Of a stretch of DNA of 58,589 nucleotides, positions 1 to 7,848 are shown piece after piece. The first letter of the stretch is position 1; each line of letters opens with the position of its first letter. Below the pieces are notes generated by a model, which searched no databases, was not told the origin of the DNA, and was given only the letters and a program-made list of their open reading frames with translations. Source of the DNA: Nitrospiraceae bacterium. Its GTDB lineage: Bacteria; Nitrospirota; Thermodesulfovibrionia; UBA6902. The DNA is taken from assembly GCA_003599425.1 (NCBI GenBank), contig QZKC01000046.1, positions 1-58,589 on the forward strand. The letters run 5' to 3'. The position numbers were made by a program, and so were the translations under genes.

Positions 1-76
1 GAAGGAGCTGAGGTTTGCAGTGAGAGAAGGCGGAAGGACCGTAGGAGCAGGAGTTGTGACGGAGGTAGTAGAGTAG
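1..76 (+). CDS. tuf: Elongation factor Tu, C-terminal end (partial)
   Basis: Only the last 24 codons and a TAG stop lie in the window, read in the frame that starts at base 2. The peptide KELRFAVREGGRTVGAGVV followed by TEVVE is the highly conserved end of EF-Tu domain 3, the GTPase that delivers aminoacyl-tRNA to the ribosome. Its position just before rpmG, tRNA-Trp, secE and nusG is the usual bacterial order, which supports the call. The rest of the gene is outside the window. Confidence 0.93.
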   Translation, partial: KELRFAVREGGRTVGAGVVTEVVE

Positions 77-159
77 CTGGGAGCTTTAAGCTGTTAGCTT
101 AAAAATGAAACCTGAAAGACAGGAATTAATTTAAGGGCGTATGATAGGAGAACGGGTAA

Positions 160-312
160 ATGCAGGACATAATACTTTTGCAATGTACAAGCTGTAAGTG
201 CAAGAATTATTCAACGACGAAGAACAAGAAAAATACGACAGAGAAACTTGCTCTGAAAAAATATTGCAAACATTGCAGAAAACATGTTGAACACAAAGAA
301 ACAAAGGCATAG
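160..312 (+). CDS. rpmG: 50S ribosomal protein L33
   Basis: This 50-residue protein is too short for the ORF track. It begins [19 protein letters not shown] and has two cysteine pairs (CTSC near residue 9 and CKHC near residue 36), the zinc-ribbon form of L33, a component of the large ribosomal subunit. A GGAG ribosome site lies about 9 bases before the ATG. It sits between tuf and tRNA-Trp, as in many bacteria. The last two bases of its TAG stop are also the first two bases of the mature tRNA-Trp, so the mRNA and the tRNA cannot both be intact from a single transcript. Confidence 0.93.
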   Translation: MQDIILLQCTSCKCKNYSTTKNKKNTTEKLALKKYCKHCRKHVEHKETKA

Positions 313-387
313 GCCAGTAGCTCTAACGGCTAGAGCGTCGGACTCCAAATCCGAGGGTTGGGGGTTCGAATCCCTCCTGGCCTGCCA
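311..387 (+). tRNA. trnW: tRNA-Trp (anticodon CCA)
   Basis: A full cloverleaf can be folded. The acceptor stem is AGGCCAG/CTGGCCT, the D stem GCTC/GAGC, and the anticodon stem TCGGA/TCCGA with loop CTCCAAA (anticodon CCA). The T arm carries TTCGAAT. A discriminator G and an encoded CCA end follow. The gene lies between rpmG and secE, the usual place for tRNA-Trp in this operon. It overlaps the rpmG stop codon by two bases. Confidence 0.97.
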
Positions 388-410
388 TTGTACAGCAGAG
401 AGAAGGGTTT

Positions 411-596
411 ATGTTTGAGAGAAAAAAAAATTTTTTCAAAGAAGTGAAGACAGAGTTGAAGAAAGTAGTTTTCCCTTCACGGGATGAGGTTATTGGCTCC
501 ACAAAAGTAGTAGTGGTGATGGTGTTTATCATCGCAATGTTCCTGGGAATGATAGATTTACTGCTTTCCAAATTGATCGGCATGGTGGTGAGGTAG
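411..596 (+). CDS. secE: Preprotein translocase subunit SecE
   Basis: This is a 61-residue single-span SecE, the small essential subunit that clamps the SecY channel in the inner membrane. The N-terminal amphipathic part has the family pattern FFKEVKTELKKVVFPSRDE, close to the usual FxxEVxxELKKVxWPSR, with F in place of the common W. One hydrophobic helix follows (about residues 33-55). The length is typical of the minimal bacterial form. It sits between tRNA-Trp and nusG with only 8 bases before nusG, so the two are surely co-transcribed. Confidence 0.95.
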   Translation: MFERKKNFFKEVKTELKKVVFPSRDEVIGSTKVVVVMVFIIAMFLGMIDLLLSKLIGMVVR

Positions 597-604
597 GAGA
601 ATTT

Positions 605-1129
605 ATGTCAAAGCAATGGTATGTAGTTCATACGTATTCGGGATTTGAAGAAAAGGTGAAAATAAGCATCAAGGAAAGCGCTCAGCGAAGAGGCTTAAAC
701 GACAAGATCGATCAGATATTGATCCCGACGGAGAAGGTGATCGAGCTGAAGGCCGGAAAGAAAAAGGAGACTACAAAGAAATTCTATCCCGGCTATATCC
801 TTATCGAGATGGACCTTGATGATGAAACATGGCATCTTGTAAGCAGTACCCCGAGGGTAACAGGGTTTGTCGGCGGTGAAAGGCCTATGCCCTTACACCC
901 TGAAGAGATCGATGTGATCGTCCAGCAGATAGAGAAAGGGCCCTCGACCCAGGTCAAAACACAATTCGAAAGAGGAGACTCGGTCAGGATCATTGACGGA
1001 GCTTTTGCAAACTTCAACGGATTTGTAGATGATGTGGACAATGTCCATAACAAGCTGAAAGTTATGGTTACGATATTCGGCAGGCAGACGCCTGTGGAGA
1101 CAAACTTTTTGCAGGTTGAGAAGACATAG
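605..1129 (+). CDS. nusG: Transcription termination/antitermination protein NusG
   Basis: This 174-residue protein starts MSKQWYVVHTYSGFEEKV, the hallmark opening of NusG. An N-terminal NGN domain (about 1-115) binds RNA polymerase, and a C-terminal KOW domain (about 120-174, FERGDSVRIIDGAFANFNG) contacts S10 or Rho. It modulates pausing, Rho termination and transcription–translation coupling. The length is normal. It follows secE by 8 bases and precedes the rplKAJL ribosomal genes, the standard arrangement. Confidence 0.97.
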   Translation: MSKQWYVVHTYSGFEEKVKISIKESAQRRGLNDKIDQILIPTEKVIELKAGKKKETTKKFYPGYILIEMDLDDETWHLVSSTPRVTGFVGGERPMPLHPEEIDVIVQQIEKGPSTQVKTQFERGDSVRIIDGAFANFNGFVDDVDNVHNKLKVMVTIFGRQTPVETNFLQVEKT

Positions 1130-1130
1130 A

Positions 1131-1222
1131 AAATTAAAAATAAAAAAGCAAAGATCAAAAATATTGAAGGAAATATTTCCAGTAAAAGCAATTCTTTAAT
1201 TTTGAATTTTACATTTTTTGAT
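1131..1222 (+). repeat. AT-rich palindromic spacer between nusG and rplK
   Basis: The spacer is built from reiterated A-rich words (AAAATTAAAAATAAAAAAG) on the left and their T-rich complement (TTTAATTTTGAATTTTAC, then TTTTTTGATCTG) on the right. The RNA could fold into a long weak hairpin. No gene is seen. Its style, a reiterated word answered by its own complement, matches other spacers in this window, although the words differ. Confidence 0.5.
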
Positions 1223-1242
1223 CTGTTGTATCGGAGGTTGAA

Positions 1243-1671
1243 ATGGCTAAAAAAGAAGTAATGGCAATGGTAAAGCTTCAGGTTTCTGCAGGGAAGGCAA
1301 ACCCTGCTCCGCCGATAGGCCCGGCCCTGGGCCCGCACGGTATCAATATTATGGATTTCTGCAAGGCCTTTAATGCCCAGACGCAGGCTTTAGGCGATAC
1401 GATCATACCGGTTGTACTGACCGTATACAAGGACAGATCGTTTACCTTTATTCTCAAGACACCTCCGGCATCGGAACTTATCAAGAAAGCTGCAGGCATA
1501 ATAAAGGGCTCCAACGCACCGAATAAAGACAAGGTTGGCAAGATCACCATGGACCAGGTAAGAGAGATCGCAAAAACAAAACTCCCTGACCTGAATGCCT
1601 TCAATGTCGAAAAAGCGATGAATACCATAAAGGGCACAGCAAGAAGCATGGGGGTTGAGGTTGTGGAATAG
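1243..1671 (+). CDS. rplK: 50S ribosomal protein L11
   Basis: This 142-residue L11 has the N-terminal motif [20 protein letters not shown] and a C-terminal rRNA-binding half ending [13 protein letters not shown]. Together with L10 and L7/L12 it forms the GTPase-associated centre of the ribosome. The length is standard. GGAGG lies a few bases before the ATG. It is followed by rplA, as usual, but a palindromic spacer separates the two. Confidence 0.97.
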   Translation: MAKKEVMAMVKLQVSAGKANPAPPIGPALGPHGINIMDFCKAFNAQTQALGDTIIPVVLTVYKDRSFTFILKTPPASELIKKAAGIIKGSNAPNKDKVGKITMDQVREIAKTKLPDLNAFNVEKAMNTIKGTARSMGVEVVE

Positions 1672-1676
1672 TTGTC

Positions 1677-1722
1677 AGTTTTCAGTTGTTAGTTCAAAGC
1701 TAATAACTAAGAACTAAAAACT
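1677..1722 (+). repeat. Hairpin of AGTT words between rplK and rplA
   Basis: AGTTTTCAGTTGTTAGTT (1677-1694) can pair with AACTAAGAACTAAAAACT (1705-1722) with 16 of 18 matches and a 10-base loop. The same vocabulary and architecture recur after the SurA-like gene at 39355-39418. It is not followed by a strong T tract and sits inside an operon, so it is probably a repeat element or an mRNA-processing structure rather than a terminator. Confidence 0.7.
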
Positions 1723-1742
1723 TTATATAAGGTGAGGTAACA

Positions 1743-2432
1743 ATGGGTAAGAAACATGACAGTGCAAAAGAGAAGGTAGACAGGACAAAGCAGTATGACC
1801 TGAAGGATGCGATTGATCTTGTCAAGCAGCTTACGCATATGAAATTTGATGAGACAGTAGATCTGGCCTTTAATCTCGGCATAGATCCCAAAAAGACAGA
1901 CCAGATGGTGCGCGGAAGTGTTGTGCTGCCTCATGGTCTCGGCAAAAAGATCAGGGTTGTGGTCTTCGCAAAAGGCGAAAAGGCTATCGAAGCGAAAAAC
2001 GCCGGCGCTGAGATGGTAGGCGCTGAAGACCTCGTGGAAAAAATCAATGGCGGATGGCTTGATTTTGACAAAGTGGTGGCAACTCCTGATATCATGGGAC
2101 TGGTCGGCAAACTTGGGAAGGTACTCGGCCCAAGGGGTCTCATGCCGAACCCTAAATCAGGCTCGGTTACATTTGATGTTGGCAAGGCAGTAAAGGACAT
2201 CACCGCTGGGAAGGCAGATTACAAGACCGAAAAAGCTGGCATTGTGCATGTCTCAATCGGGAAGGTATCTTTTGATGCCGACAAACTGATTGACAATGCC
2301 AAGGCCGTTATCAGGGCCATTGAAAAGGCAAAGCCGTCAACAAGCAAGGGAAAATATCTCAAGAAGGTTTCGATTTCATCAACCATGGGAGCGGGAGTTC
2401 CCATTAATGTTGCCAGTGTGGCGACAATGTAA
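1743..2432 (+). CDS. rplA: 50S ribosomal protein L1
   Basis: This 229-residue L1 opens [20 protein letters not shown]. It has the central signature [20 protein letters not shown] (about residues 122-141) and the closing motif [13 protein letters not shown]1 forms the mobile stalk that guides deacylated tRNA out of the E site, and in many bacteria it represses its own operon. The length is normal. AGGTGAGG precedes the ATG. It lies between rplK and the L10 leader. Confidence 0.97.
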   Translation: MGKKHDSAKEKVDRTKQYDLKDAIDLVKQLTHMKFDETVDLAFNLGIDPKKTDQMVRGSVVLPHGLGKKIRVVVFAKGEKAIEAKNAGAEMVGAEDLVEKINGGWLDFDKVVATPDIMGLVGKLGKVLGPRGLMPNPKSGSVTFDVGKAVKDITAGKADYKTEKAGIVHVSIGKVSFDADKLIDNAKAVIRAIEKAKPSTSKGKYLKKVSISSTMGAGVPINVASVATM

Positions 2433-2473
2433 TTAGTCGCTATTAGCTTATGGCTATTAGCTGTTAAAAATAG

Positions 2474-2649
2474 GTCAGAGACCGCGGGTACGATTCCGGT
2501 CATCCGGAAGAGTTTAAATGGGAAGGGGTTCAGCCTGCACAGACCAAATTGAAGTAGAGAGCAAAGAGTAGAGAGGAGAAAGAAGAAGCACTCCTCAGAG
2601 TATTCCTACTATCTACTCTCTACTGAGAAACTTCGCTGGGGTCTCTGAT
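2474..2649 (+). promoter_or_regulatory. L10 (ribosomal protein) leader
   Basis: This untranslated stretch before rplJ starts with GTCAGAGACCGCGGGTACG and ends with GGTCTCTGA. TCAGAGACC (2475-2483) pairs perfectly with GGTCTCTGA (2640-2648), closing one long structure. Sequence and position match the known L10 leader, where the L10–L12 complex binds its own mRNA to limit synthesis. The inner arm is unusual: AGTAGAGAG words on the left (from 2553) and CTACTCTCTACT on the right (to 2624) form a repeat-like hairpin inside the leader. Confidence 0.8.
2553..2624 (+). repeat. AGTAGAGAG-word palindrome inside the L10 leader
   Basis: AGTAGAGAG at 2553-2561 pairs with CTCTCTACT at 2616-2624, and further AGAGTAGAG and CTACTATCTA words extend the stem. 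The word-reiteration style resembles the other intergenic palindromes here. It appears to replace or extend a peripheral helix of the leader. Confidence 0.6.
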
Positions 2650-2662
2650 ATAACAAAAGGGG

Positions 2663-3187
2663 GTGAAAGATCTGAACAAGGAAGCGAAAAGCCAGATAGT
2701 GTCAGAACTTCAGGACAAGTTTCAGAGAGCAAAGGGTGTTGTTTTTACTGACTACAGAGGATTGACCGTAGAAGAGATCACGGGTTTGAGAAATAATCTG
2801 AGATCTGCTGCGCTGGAATACAAGGTTGTAAAGAACACACTTGCCAAAATTGCTGCAGAAGGAACACCTGTAAGCACTGCAAAGGACAACTTTATCGGAC
2901 CGGTAGGGATCGCCATTGGCTTTGACGACCCCGTACTCCTCGTAAAGAAGGTTCTTGAGTTTAACAAGACAAATGACAAGCTTCAGATTACAGGCGGTAT
3001 CATCGAAGGCGGAGTCTGCACTTTTGATGCATTAAAGAGGATTTCCGAGCTTCCACCGCGTGAAGTCCAGTTGTCTATGCTCGCTGGTGTGCTGCAGGCG
3101 CCTGCAGGCAAACTTGCGAGATTGTTGAATGCAACGCTTGCACGTTTTGTGTATGCGATGGAAGCGCTTAAACAGAAGAAGAATTAA
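2663..3187 (+). CDS. rplJ: 50S ribosomal protein L10
   Basis: This 174-residue L10 builds the base of the L7/L12 stalk. The sequence KAKGVVFTDYRGLTVEEITGLRNNL is represented here by GVVFTDYRGLTVEE (about residues 25-38). The start is uncertain. The GTG at 2663 lies directly against the AAAAGGGGGTG ribosome site, leaving no spacing. The CTG at 2672 would have normal spacing and give an N-terminus of NKEAKSQIV, like many L10 proteins. It lies between the L10 leader and rplL, as expected. Confidence 0.94.
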   Translation: MKDLNKEAKSQIVSELQDKFQRAKGVVFTDYRGLTVEEITGLRNNLRSAALEYKVVKNTLAKIAAEGTPVSTAKDNFIGPVGIAIGFDDPVLLVKKVLEFNKTNDKLQITGGIIEGGVCTFDALKRISELPPREVQLSMLAGVLQAPAGKLARLLNATLARFVYAMEALKQKKN

Positions 3188-3225
3188 GAATTGAAAATTA
3201 ATGGTTAAAATTTAAGGAGGGAATG

Positions 3226-3612
3226 ATGTCTGCAACAAAAGATCAGGTATTTGAGTTTATCGACAAAATGACGATCCTTGAGATGTCAGATTTTATTAAG
3301 GAGTTTGAAGAGAGGTACGGAGTAACAGCAGCGGCTCCAGTTGCGGTTGCGGCAGTTGCCGGCGCCCCGGCAGCGGGCGGAGCTGCGGCAGTTGAGGAAA
3401 AGACAAGTTTTGATGTAATCCTGGCTGCTGCAGGAGACAAGAAGATCCAGGTCATCAAGGTGGTCAGGGAGCTGACGAGCCTCGGCCTTAAAGAAGCCAA
3501 AGACCTTGTTGACGGAGCTCCGAAACCGGTAAAGACCGGCGTATCAAAGGAAGAGGCAGAGGCCATGAAGGCAAAGCTTGAAGAACAGGGAGCAAAGGTA
3601 GAGTTAAAGTAA
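3226..3612 (+). CDS. rplL: 50S ribosomal protein L7/L12
   Basis: This 128-residue stalk protein has an N-terminal dimerisation domain ([20 protein letters not shown]), an Ala/Gly/Pro-rich hinge (about 36-55) and a C-terminal domain with [23 protein letters not shown]. It recruits translational GTPases. Of the two tandem ATGs at 3223 and 3226, I chose the second because AAGGAGG then has better spacing. Length and neighbours (rplJ before, rpoB after) are standard. Confidence 0.96.
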   Translation: MSATKDQVFEFIDKMTILEMSDFIKEFEERYGVTAAAPVAVAAVAGAPAAGGAAAVEEKTSFDVILAAAGDKKIQVIKVVRELTSLGLKEAKDLVDGAPKPVKTGVSKEEAEAMKAKLEEQGAKVELK

Positions 3613-3624
3613 CTTTAAGATAAA

Positions 3625-3695
3625 AGAGCACAGAACACAGAGCACAGGCAAAAGAATAATTATGTCTGTGTTCTGTAATCTGAGTACTGTGCTCT
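3625..3695 (+). repeat. CACAGAACACAG-word hairpin in the rpoB leader
   Basis: AGAGCACAG (3625-3633) pairs with CTGTGCTCT (3687-3695). Further inside, CAGAACACAGAGCACAG faces CTGTGTTCTGTAATCTGAG. It occupies nearly the whole rplL–rpoB spacer. It creates a false upstream ATG for rpoB at 3662. A second element with the same words lies before rluB (46908-47000). Confidence 0.7.
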
Positions 3696-3709
3696 CAAAA
3701 AGGAGTAAT

Positions 3710-6700
3710 ATGGCAGAGGCTTTAAGAACGAGGAAAAATTTCGGGAAGATACCTGAAATACTTGCGATCCCGAACCTTATAGAGATCCAGAAGCGTTCCT
3801 TTGAACGTTTTCTGCAGGGAGATGTGTTAACTAACAAACGGGAAGACAATGGCTTACAGTCGGCTTTTAACAGCGTATTCCCCATAACCGACTATAATGA
3901 AACAGCTTCCATTGAGTTTATTGAATATATAATCGGGAATCCTAAATACACCATCCGGGAATGCCTTGAAAAGGGCATAAACTACGCTGCCCCTCTCAAG
4001 ATCAGGGTCAAACTGAATCTGTGGGAAAAAGGGGAAGGCGGGCAAAAACGTCTGAAAGAATCCAGGGAGCAGGAAGTCTACCTGGGAGAATTGCCGTTAA
4101 TGACCGATACAGGCACATTTATCATAAACGGAGTAGAGAGGGTGGTTGTCAGCCAGCTTCACCGTTCTCCGGGCATATTCTTCAGTCATGACAAAGGCAA
4201 GGCCCCTGCAGGGAGCAAAGTGCTTTTCTCCGCCAGGATTATCCCGGCACGAGGGTCCTGGTTTGACTTTGAATTTGACACGAAAGACACCCTCTTTGTA
4301 AGGATCGACCGCAGAAAAAAGCTGCATGCCACTATCATTCTTAAAGCCCTCGGGTACACAGAGGAGCAGATACTGAAACTCTATTATCCGATAGAAGAGA
4401 TCAAGATAAAAAACAGCCTTGCGACACGTGCTGTAAGCGAAGTGCTTGCAGGATCAAAGGCGTTTAAGAACATAACGGACCCGAAGACACATGAAGTGAT
4501 CGTCAAGGAAGGCGGAAGGATAACGAGATCGTCAATCAAAAAGATGGAAACCGCGCACATAAAAGATATTCCGGTACTGAAAGAAGAGCTTGTCGGAAGG
4601 GTGACCCTGACCGATATTATTGACCCTGAAACAGGGGAGATTATCCTGGAAAGCAATGAAGAGATCACGGAGCAGATGATAGAAAAAATCTTCTCTGTGA
4701 AGATCCCGACGCTTCAACTCCTTTACATCGACGGGATCCGCTATCTCTCCTCACTGCGTGATACGCTCCTTCTGGACAAGGTTAACAGTACTGAAGAGGC
4801 GCTGATCGAGATCTATAAAAAACTGAGGCCGGGTGAACCACCGTCACTTTCGGACGCACGGGCGCTATTTGAGGGGCTGTTCTTTGACCCCAGGCGCTAT
4901 GACCTGTCTGAAGTAGGGCGGCTCAAGCTGAACAAACGTCTTGGACTTGATATTCCCTTGGAGACAAGGGTGTTGACCGATAAGGACATCATTGAGATCC
5001 TTCGTTACCTTTTTGATCTCAGGGCAGGAAAAGGCGAAATCGACGATATTGACCATCTCGGGAACAGGAGGGTAAGAGCTGTGGGTGAGTTGCTCGAAAA
5101 CCAGTTCAGGATCGGTCTTGTGAGGATGGAGCGTGCGATAAAGGAAAAAATGACCCTTACAGAACTTGAGACAGCAATGCCTCATGATATCATCAATGCA
5201 AAGCCTGTTATTGCCGTTATTAAGGAGTTCTTTGGTTCAAGCCAGCTCAGCCAGTTTATGGACCAGACAAACCCGCTCTCAGAGATAACGCATAAAAGGA
5301 GATTAAGCGCTCTTGGCCCAGGCGGCTTGACAAGAGAAAGGGCCGGCTTTGAAGTCAGAGACGTGCACCCGACCCACTATGGCCGTATTTGCCCTGTAGA
5401 GACGCCAGAAGGTCCCAACATCGGACTGATAACATCTCTTGCTTCATACGCACGGGTAAATGATTACGGGTTTATCGTTTCACCTTACAGAAAAGTTATC
5501 AAAGGAAGAGTGAGCGATGAGATACAGTACCTTGACGCGATAGATGGAGAAAAGCACGTCATTGCTCAGGCGACGTCGCCGATTGATGCAAAAGGCAATC
5601 TTATAGGTGAGACCATATCAGCTCGGGTCGGCGGGGACTTCAAGCTCGTTACGCCGGACGAAGTGGAATATATCGATGTGTCTCCAAAACAGATAGTGAG
5701 CGTTTCCGCGTCACTGATACCGTTCCTTGAAAATGACGATGCGAACAGGGCGCTCATGGGTTCAAACATGCAGAGGCAGGCAGTCCCGCTTCTGCAGACC
5801 GATGCCCCGAGGGTCGGAACAGGCGTAGAGGCAGTTGCCGCTCGCGACTCGGGTGTTGCCGTGACCGCCAGGAAATCCGGAATTGTGGAATCAGTTGACG
5901 CATCGCGGATCATGATCCGTTGTGATGACGGCGGCGCTGATGTATACAATCTGGTTAAATTCTACAGGTCCAATCAGGCTACCTGCGTAAACCAGAAGCC
6001 GATCGTCAGGGCAGGACAGAGAGTAAAAAAGAATCAGGTCATTGCGGATGGCCCTGCGACCGACAAGGGAGAACTTGCTCTTGGGAAGAATGTATTTGTT
6101 GCTTTTATGCCCTGGGGCGGGTACAACTTTGAGGACGCGATCATCATAAGTGAGCGTCTTGTAAAAGATGACACGTACACTTCGATACACATTGAAGAAT
6201 TTTTAATAGAAGCCCGTGAAACCAAGCTGGGCCCTGAGGAAATAACGAGAGATATTCCCAATATCGGGGAGGAAGCTCTCAAGGATCTCGACGAAAGCGG
6301 CATCATCAGGACCGGCGCCTATATAAAGCCCGGGGATATCCTCGTGGGCAAGGTCACTCCAAAGAGCGAGACACAGCTTACACCGGAAGAAAAACTCCTG
6401 AGAGCCATCTTCGGTGAAAAAGCAGAGGAGGTAAGGGAAAATTGCCTCTATGTGCCGCCAGGGATCGAAGGGATTGTCCTTGATGTTAAAGTCTTTACAC
6501 GTAAAGGCGCTTCAAAGGACAAGCGGACCAAGAGCATCGAGGAAGAAAAAATATATCAGATCAAGAGAAACCTTGAAGACGAGGTCGAGATAATTACAGA
6601 GAACGGCCACAAAAAAATGAGAGACCTGATATTGAATGAAAAAGTGGCAGAGGATGTAAAGGTCTCCGGGGTCAAGGATATTTTATGTGAAAGCGGAAAG

Positions 6701-7696
6701 CGTATCACGGACAAGATACTTGAGAGGATACCGGATAAATCTCTCCATAAGGTAAAACTCTCTGACCCGGATAAAATGGACAAGCTCAAAGCCATCGAAG
6801 ATGAAACAACAAGGAGGGTCAAAGAGCTTGAAGACCAGTATGAGAAAAAGCTGGAGCAGTTCAAAAAAGGAGACGAGCTTCCGCCCGGAGTCCTTAAGAT
6901 CGTAAAGGTTTACATAGCGATGAAAAGGAAAATACAGGTGGGAGACAAGATGGCAGGAAGGCACGGGAACAAGGGTGTTATCTCCATTGTCGTGCCTGAG
7001 GAGGACATGCCCTACCTTCCTGACGGGACCCCTATCGATGTCATTCTGAATCCACTTGGTGTTCCATCGCGTATGAATGTCGGACAGGTGCTTGAAACCC
7101 ATCTCGGATGGGCTGCTAAGGAATTGAACCTTTATGTCGCCACCCCAGTATTTGAGGGCGCGACCGAACGCGAGATAAAGGGCCTCCTGAAAGAGGCAGG
7201 ACTTCCCGAAAACGGGCAGGTAGTTCTCTATGATGGAAAGACAGGATTGCCGTTCCAGAAGCCGATCACAGTTGGTTCCATGTATATCATGAAACTCCAC
7301 CATCTCGTTGAAGACAAGATACATGCCCGCTCGATCGGGCCGTACTCGCTCGTTACGCAGCAGCCGCTGGGAGGAAAGGCGCAGTTCGGAGGACAGAGAC
7401 TGGGTGAGATGGAAGTCTGGGCGCTTGAGGCCTACGGCGCTTCATATACCCTTCAGGAATTTCTTACTGTAAAGAGTGATGATGTTGCCGGAAGGGCGCG
7501 GGTGTATGAGGCTATCGTGAAAGGCGATGTAAACCTCGAACCCGGGGTGCCGGAGTCATTTCATGTTCTCATTAAAGAACTGCAGAGTCTGGCTCTTGAT
7601 GTAGACCTGCTGGAAGAAAAAGCGATTGAAAAAGGGAAAGACGGCGGCAGCGAGAAACCTGAAAAACGCAAGGCAGTTGCCGGAAAGAAGAAATAA
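3710..7696 (+). CDS. rpoB: DNA-directed RNA polymerase subunit beta
   Basis: This 1328-residue catalytic subunit starts [18 protein letters not shown] at 3710, just after AAAAAGGAGT. The 16 extra residues in the ORF track are a translated repeat and should be dropped. The rifampicin region ([20 protein letters not shown], then [10 protein letters not shown]) has the usual drug-sensitive residues. [15 protein letters not shown] and the C-terminal [20 protein letters not shown] are intact. It transcribes together with rpoC, from which it is separated by a palindromic element. Confidence 0.97.
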   Translation: MAEALRTRKNFGKIPEILAIPNLIEIQKRSFERFLQGDVLTNKREDNGLQSAFNSVFPITDYNETASIEFIEYIIGNPKYTIRECLEKGINYAAPLKIRVKLNLWEKGEGGQKRLKESREQEVYLGELPLMTDTGTFIINGVERVVVSQLHRSPGIFFSHDKGKAPAGSKVLFSARIIPARGSWFDFEFDTKDTLFVRIDRRKKLHATIILKALGYTEEQILKLYYPIEEIKIKNSLATRAVSEVLAGSKAFKNITDPKTHEVIVKEGGRITRSSIKKMETAHIKDIPVLKEELVGRVTLTDIIDPETGEIILESNEEITEQMIEKIFSVKIPTLQLLYIDGIRYLSSLRDTLLLDKVNSTEEALIEIYKKLRPGEPPSLSDARALFEGLFFDPRRYDLSEVGRLKLNKRLGLDIPLETRVLTDKDIIEILRYLFDLRAGKGEIDDIDHLGNRRVRAVGELLENQFRIGLVRMERAIKEKMTLTELETAMPHDIINAKPVIAVIKEFFGSSQLSQFMDQTNPLSEITHKRRLSALGPGGLTRERAGFEVRDVHPTHYGRICPVETPEGPNIGLITSLASYARVNDYGFIVSPYRKVIKGRVSDEIQYLDAIDGEKHVIAQATSPIDAKGNLIGETISARVGGDFKLVTPDEVEYIDVSPKQIVSVSASLIPFLENDDANRALMGSNMQRQAVPLLQTDAPRVGTGVEAVAARDSGVAVTARKSGIVESVDASRIMIRCDDGGADVYNLVKFYRSNQATCVNQKPIVRAGQRVKKNQVIADGPATDKGELALGKNVFVAFMPWGGYNFEDAIIISERLVKDDTYTSIHIEEFLIEARETKLGPEEITRDIPNIGEEALKDLDESGIIRTGAYIKPGDILVGKVTPKSETQLTPEEKLLRAIFGEKAEEVRENCLYVPPGIEGIVLDVKVFTRKGASKDKRTKSIEEEKIYQIKRNLEDEVEIITENGHKKMRDLILNEKVAEDVKVSGVKDILCESGKRITDKILERIPDKSLHKVKLSDPDKMDKLKAIEDETTRRVKELEDQYEKKLEQFKKGDELPPGVLKIVKVYIAMKRKIQVGDKMAGRHGNKGVISIVVPEEDMPYLPDGTPIDVILNPLGVPSRMNVGQVLETHLGWAAKELNLYVATPVFEGATEREIKGLLKEAGLPENGQVVLYDGKTGLPFQKPITVGSMYIMKLHHLVEDKIHARSIGPYSLVTQQPLGGKAQFGGQRLGEMEVWALEAYGASYTLQEFLTVKSDDVAGRARVYEAIVKGDVNLEPGVPESFHVLIKELQSLALDVDLLEEKAIEKGKDGGSEKPEKRKAVAGKKK

Positions 7697-7720
7697 TGAG
7701 GAATATATCAACTTATTTAA

Positions 7721-7815
7721 CTGAGACAGCTTCGTCGCTGAAGCTCCTCGCAATGACGGGAACAGGCGCCAGCGTGCACGTTGTCATTGCGAGCGTAGCG
7801 AAGCAATCTCTTCAG
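7721..7815 (+). repeat. GTCATTGCGAGC/GAAGCAATCTC palindrome between rpoB and rpoC
   Basis: The spacer is an imperfect palindrome. CTGAGACAGCTTCG at the left end answers CGAAGCAATCTCTTCAG at the right end. TCGCAATGAC (7748-7757) pairs with GTCATTGCGA (7783-7792). The words GTCATTGCGAG and GAAGCAATCTC belong to a dispersed intergenic repeat found in very diverse bacteria (recalled from general knowledge, not searched). There is no T tract, so read-through to rpoC is expected. Confidence 0.8.
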
Positions 7816-7848
7816 GATATTCAATAAACCTATAATAAGGAGACTTAC

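Noticed and set aside
323-583. 86-aa minus-strand ORF over tRNA-Trp and secE
   Set aside because: It is antisense to a certain tRNA and to secE, has no ribosome site, and its C-terminal end is translated tRNA sequence.
793-1338. 181-aa minus-strand ORF across nusG and rplK
   Set aside because: It is antisense to two ribosomal-operon genes, and the hydrophobic middle comes from AT-rich spacer sequence.
3662-3709. N-terminal extension of RpoB in the track
   Set aside because: It is made from the CACAGAACACAG palindrome. The true start at 3710 has AAAAAGGAGT and conserved protein sequence.
6683-7324. 213-aa minus-strand ORF inside rpoB
   Set aside because: It is a shadow of a conserved coding region, with no start context and no recognisable domain.
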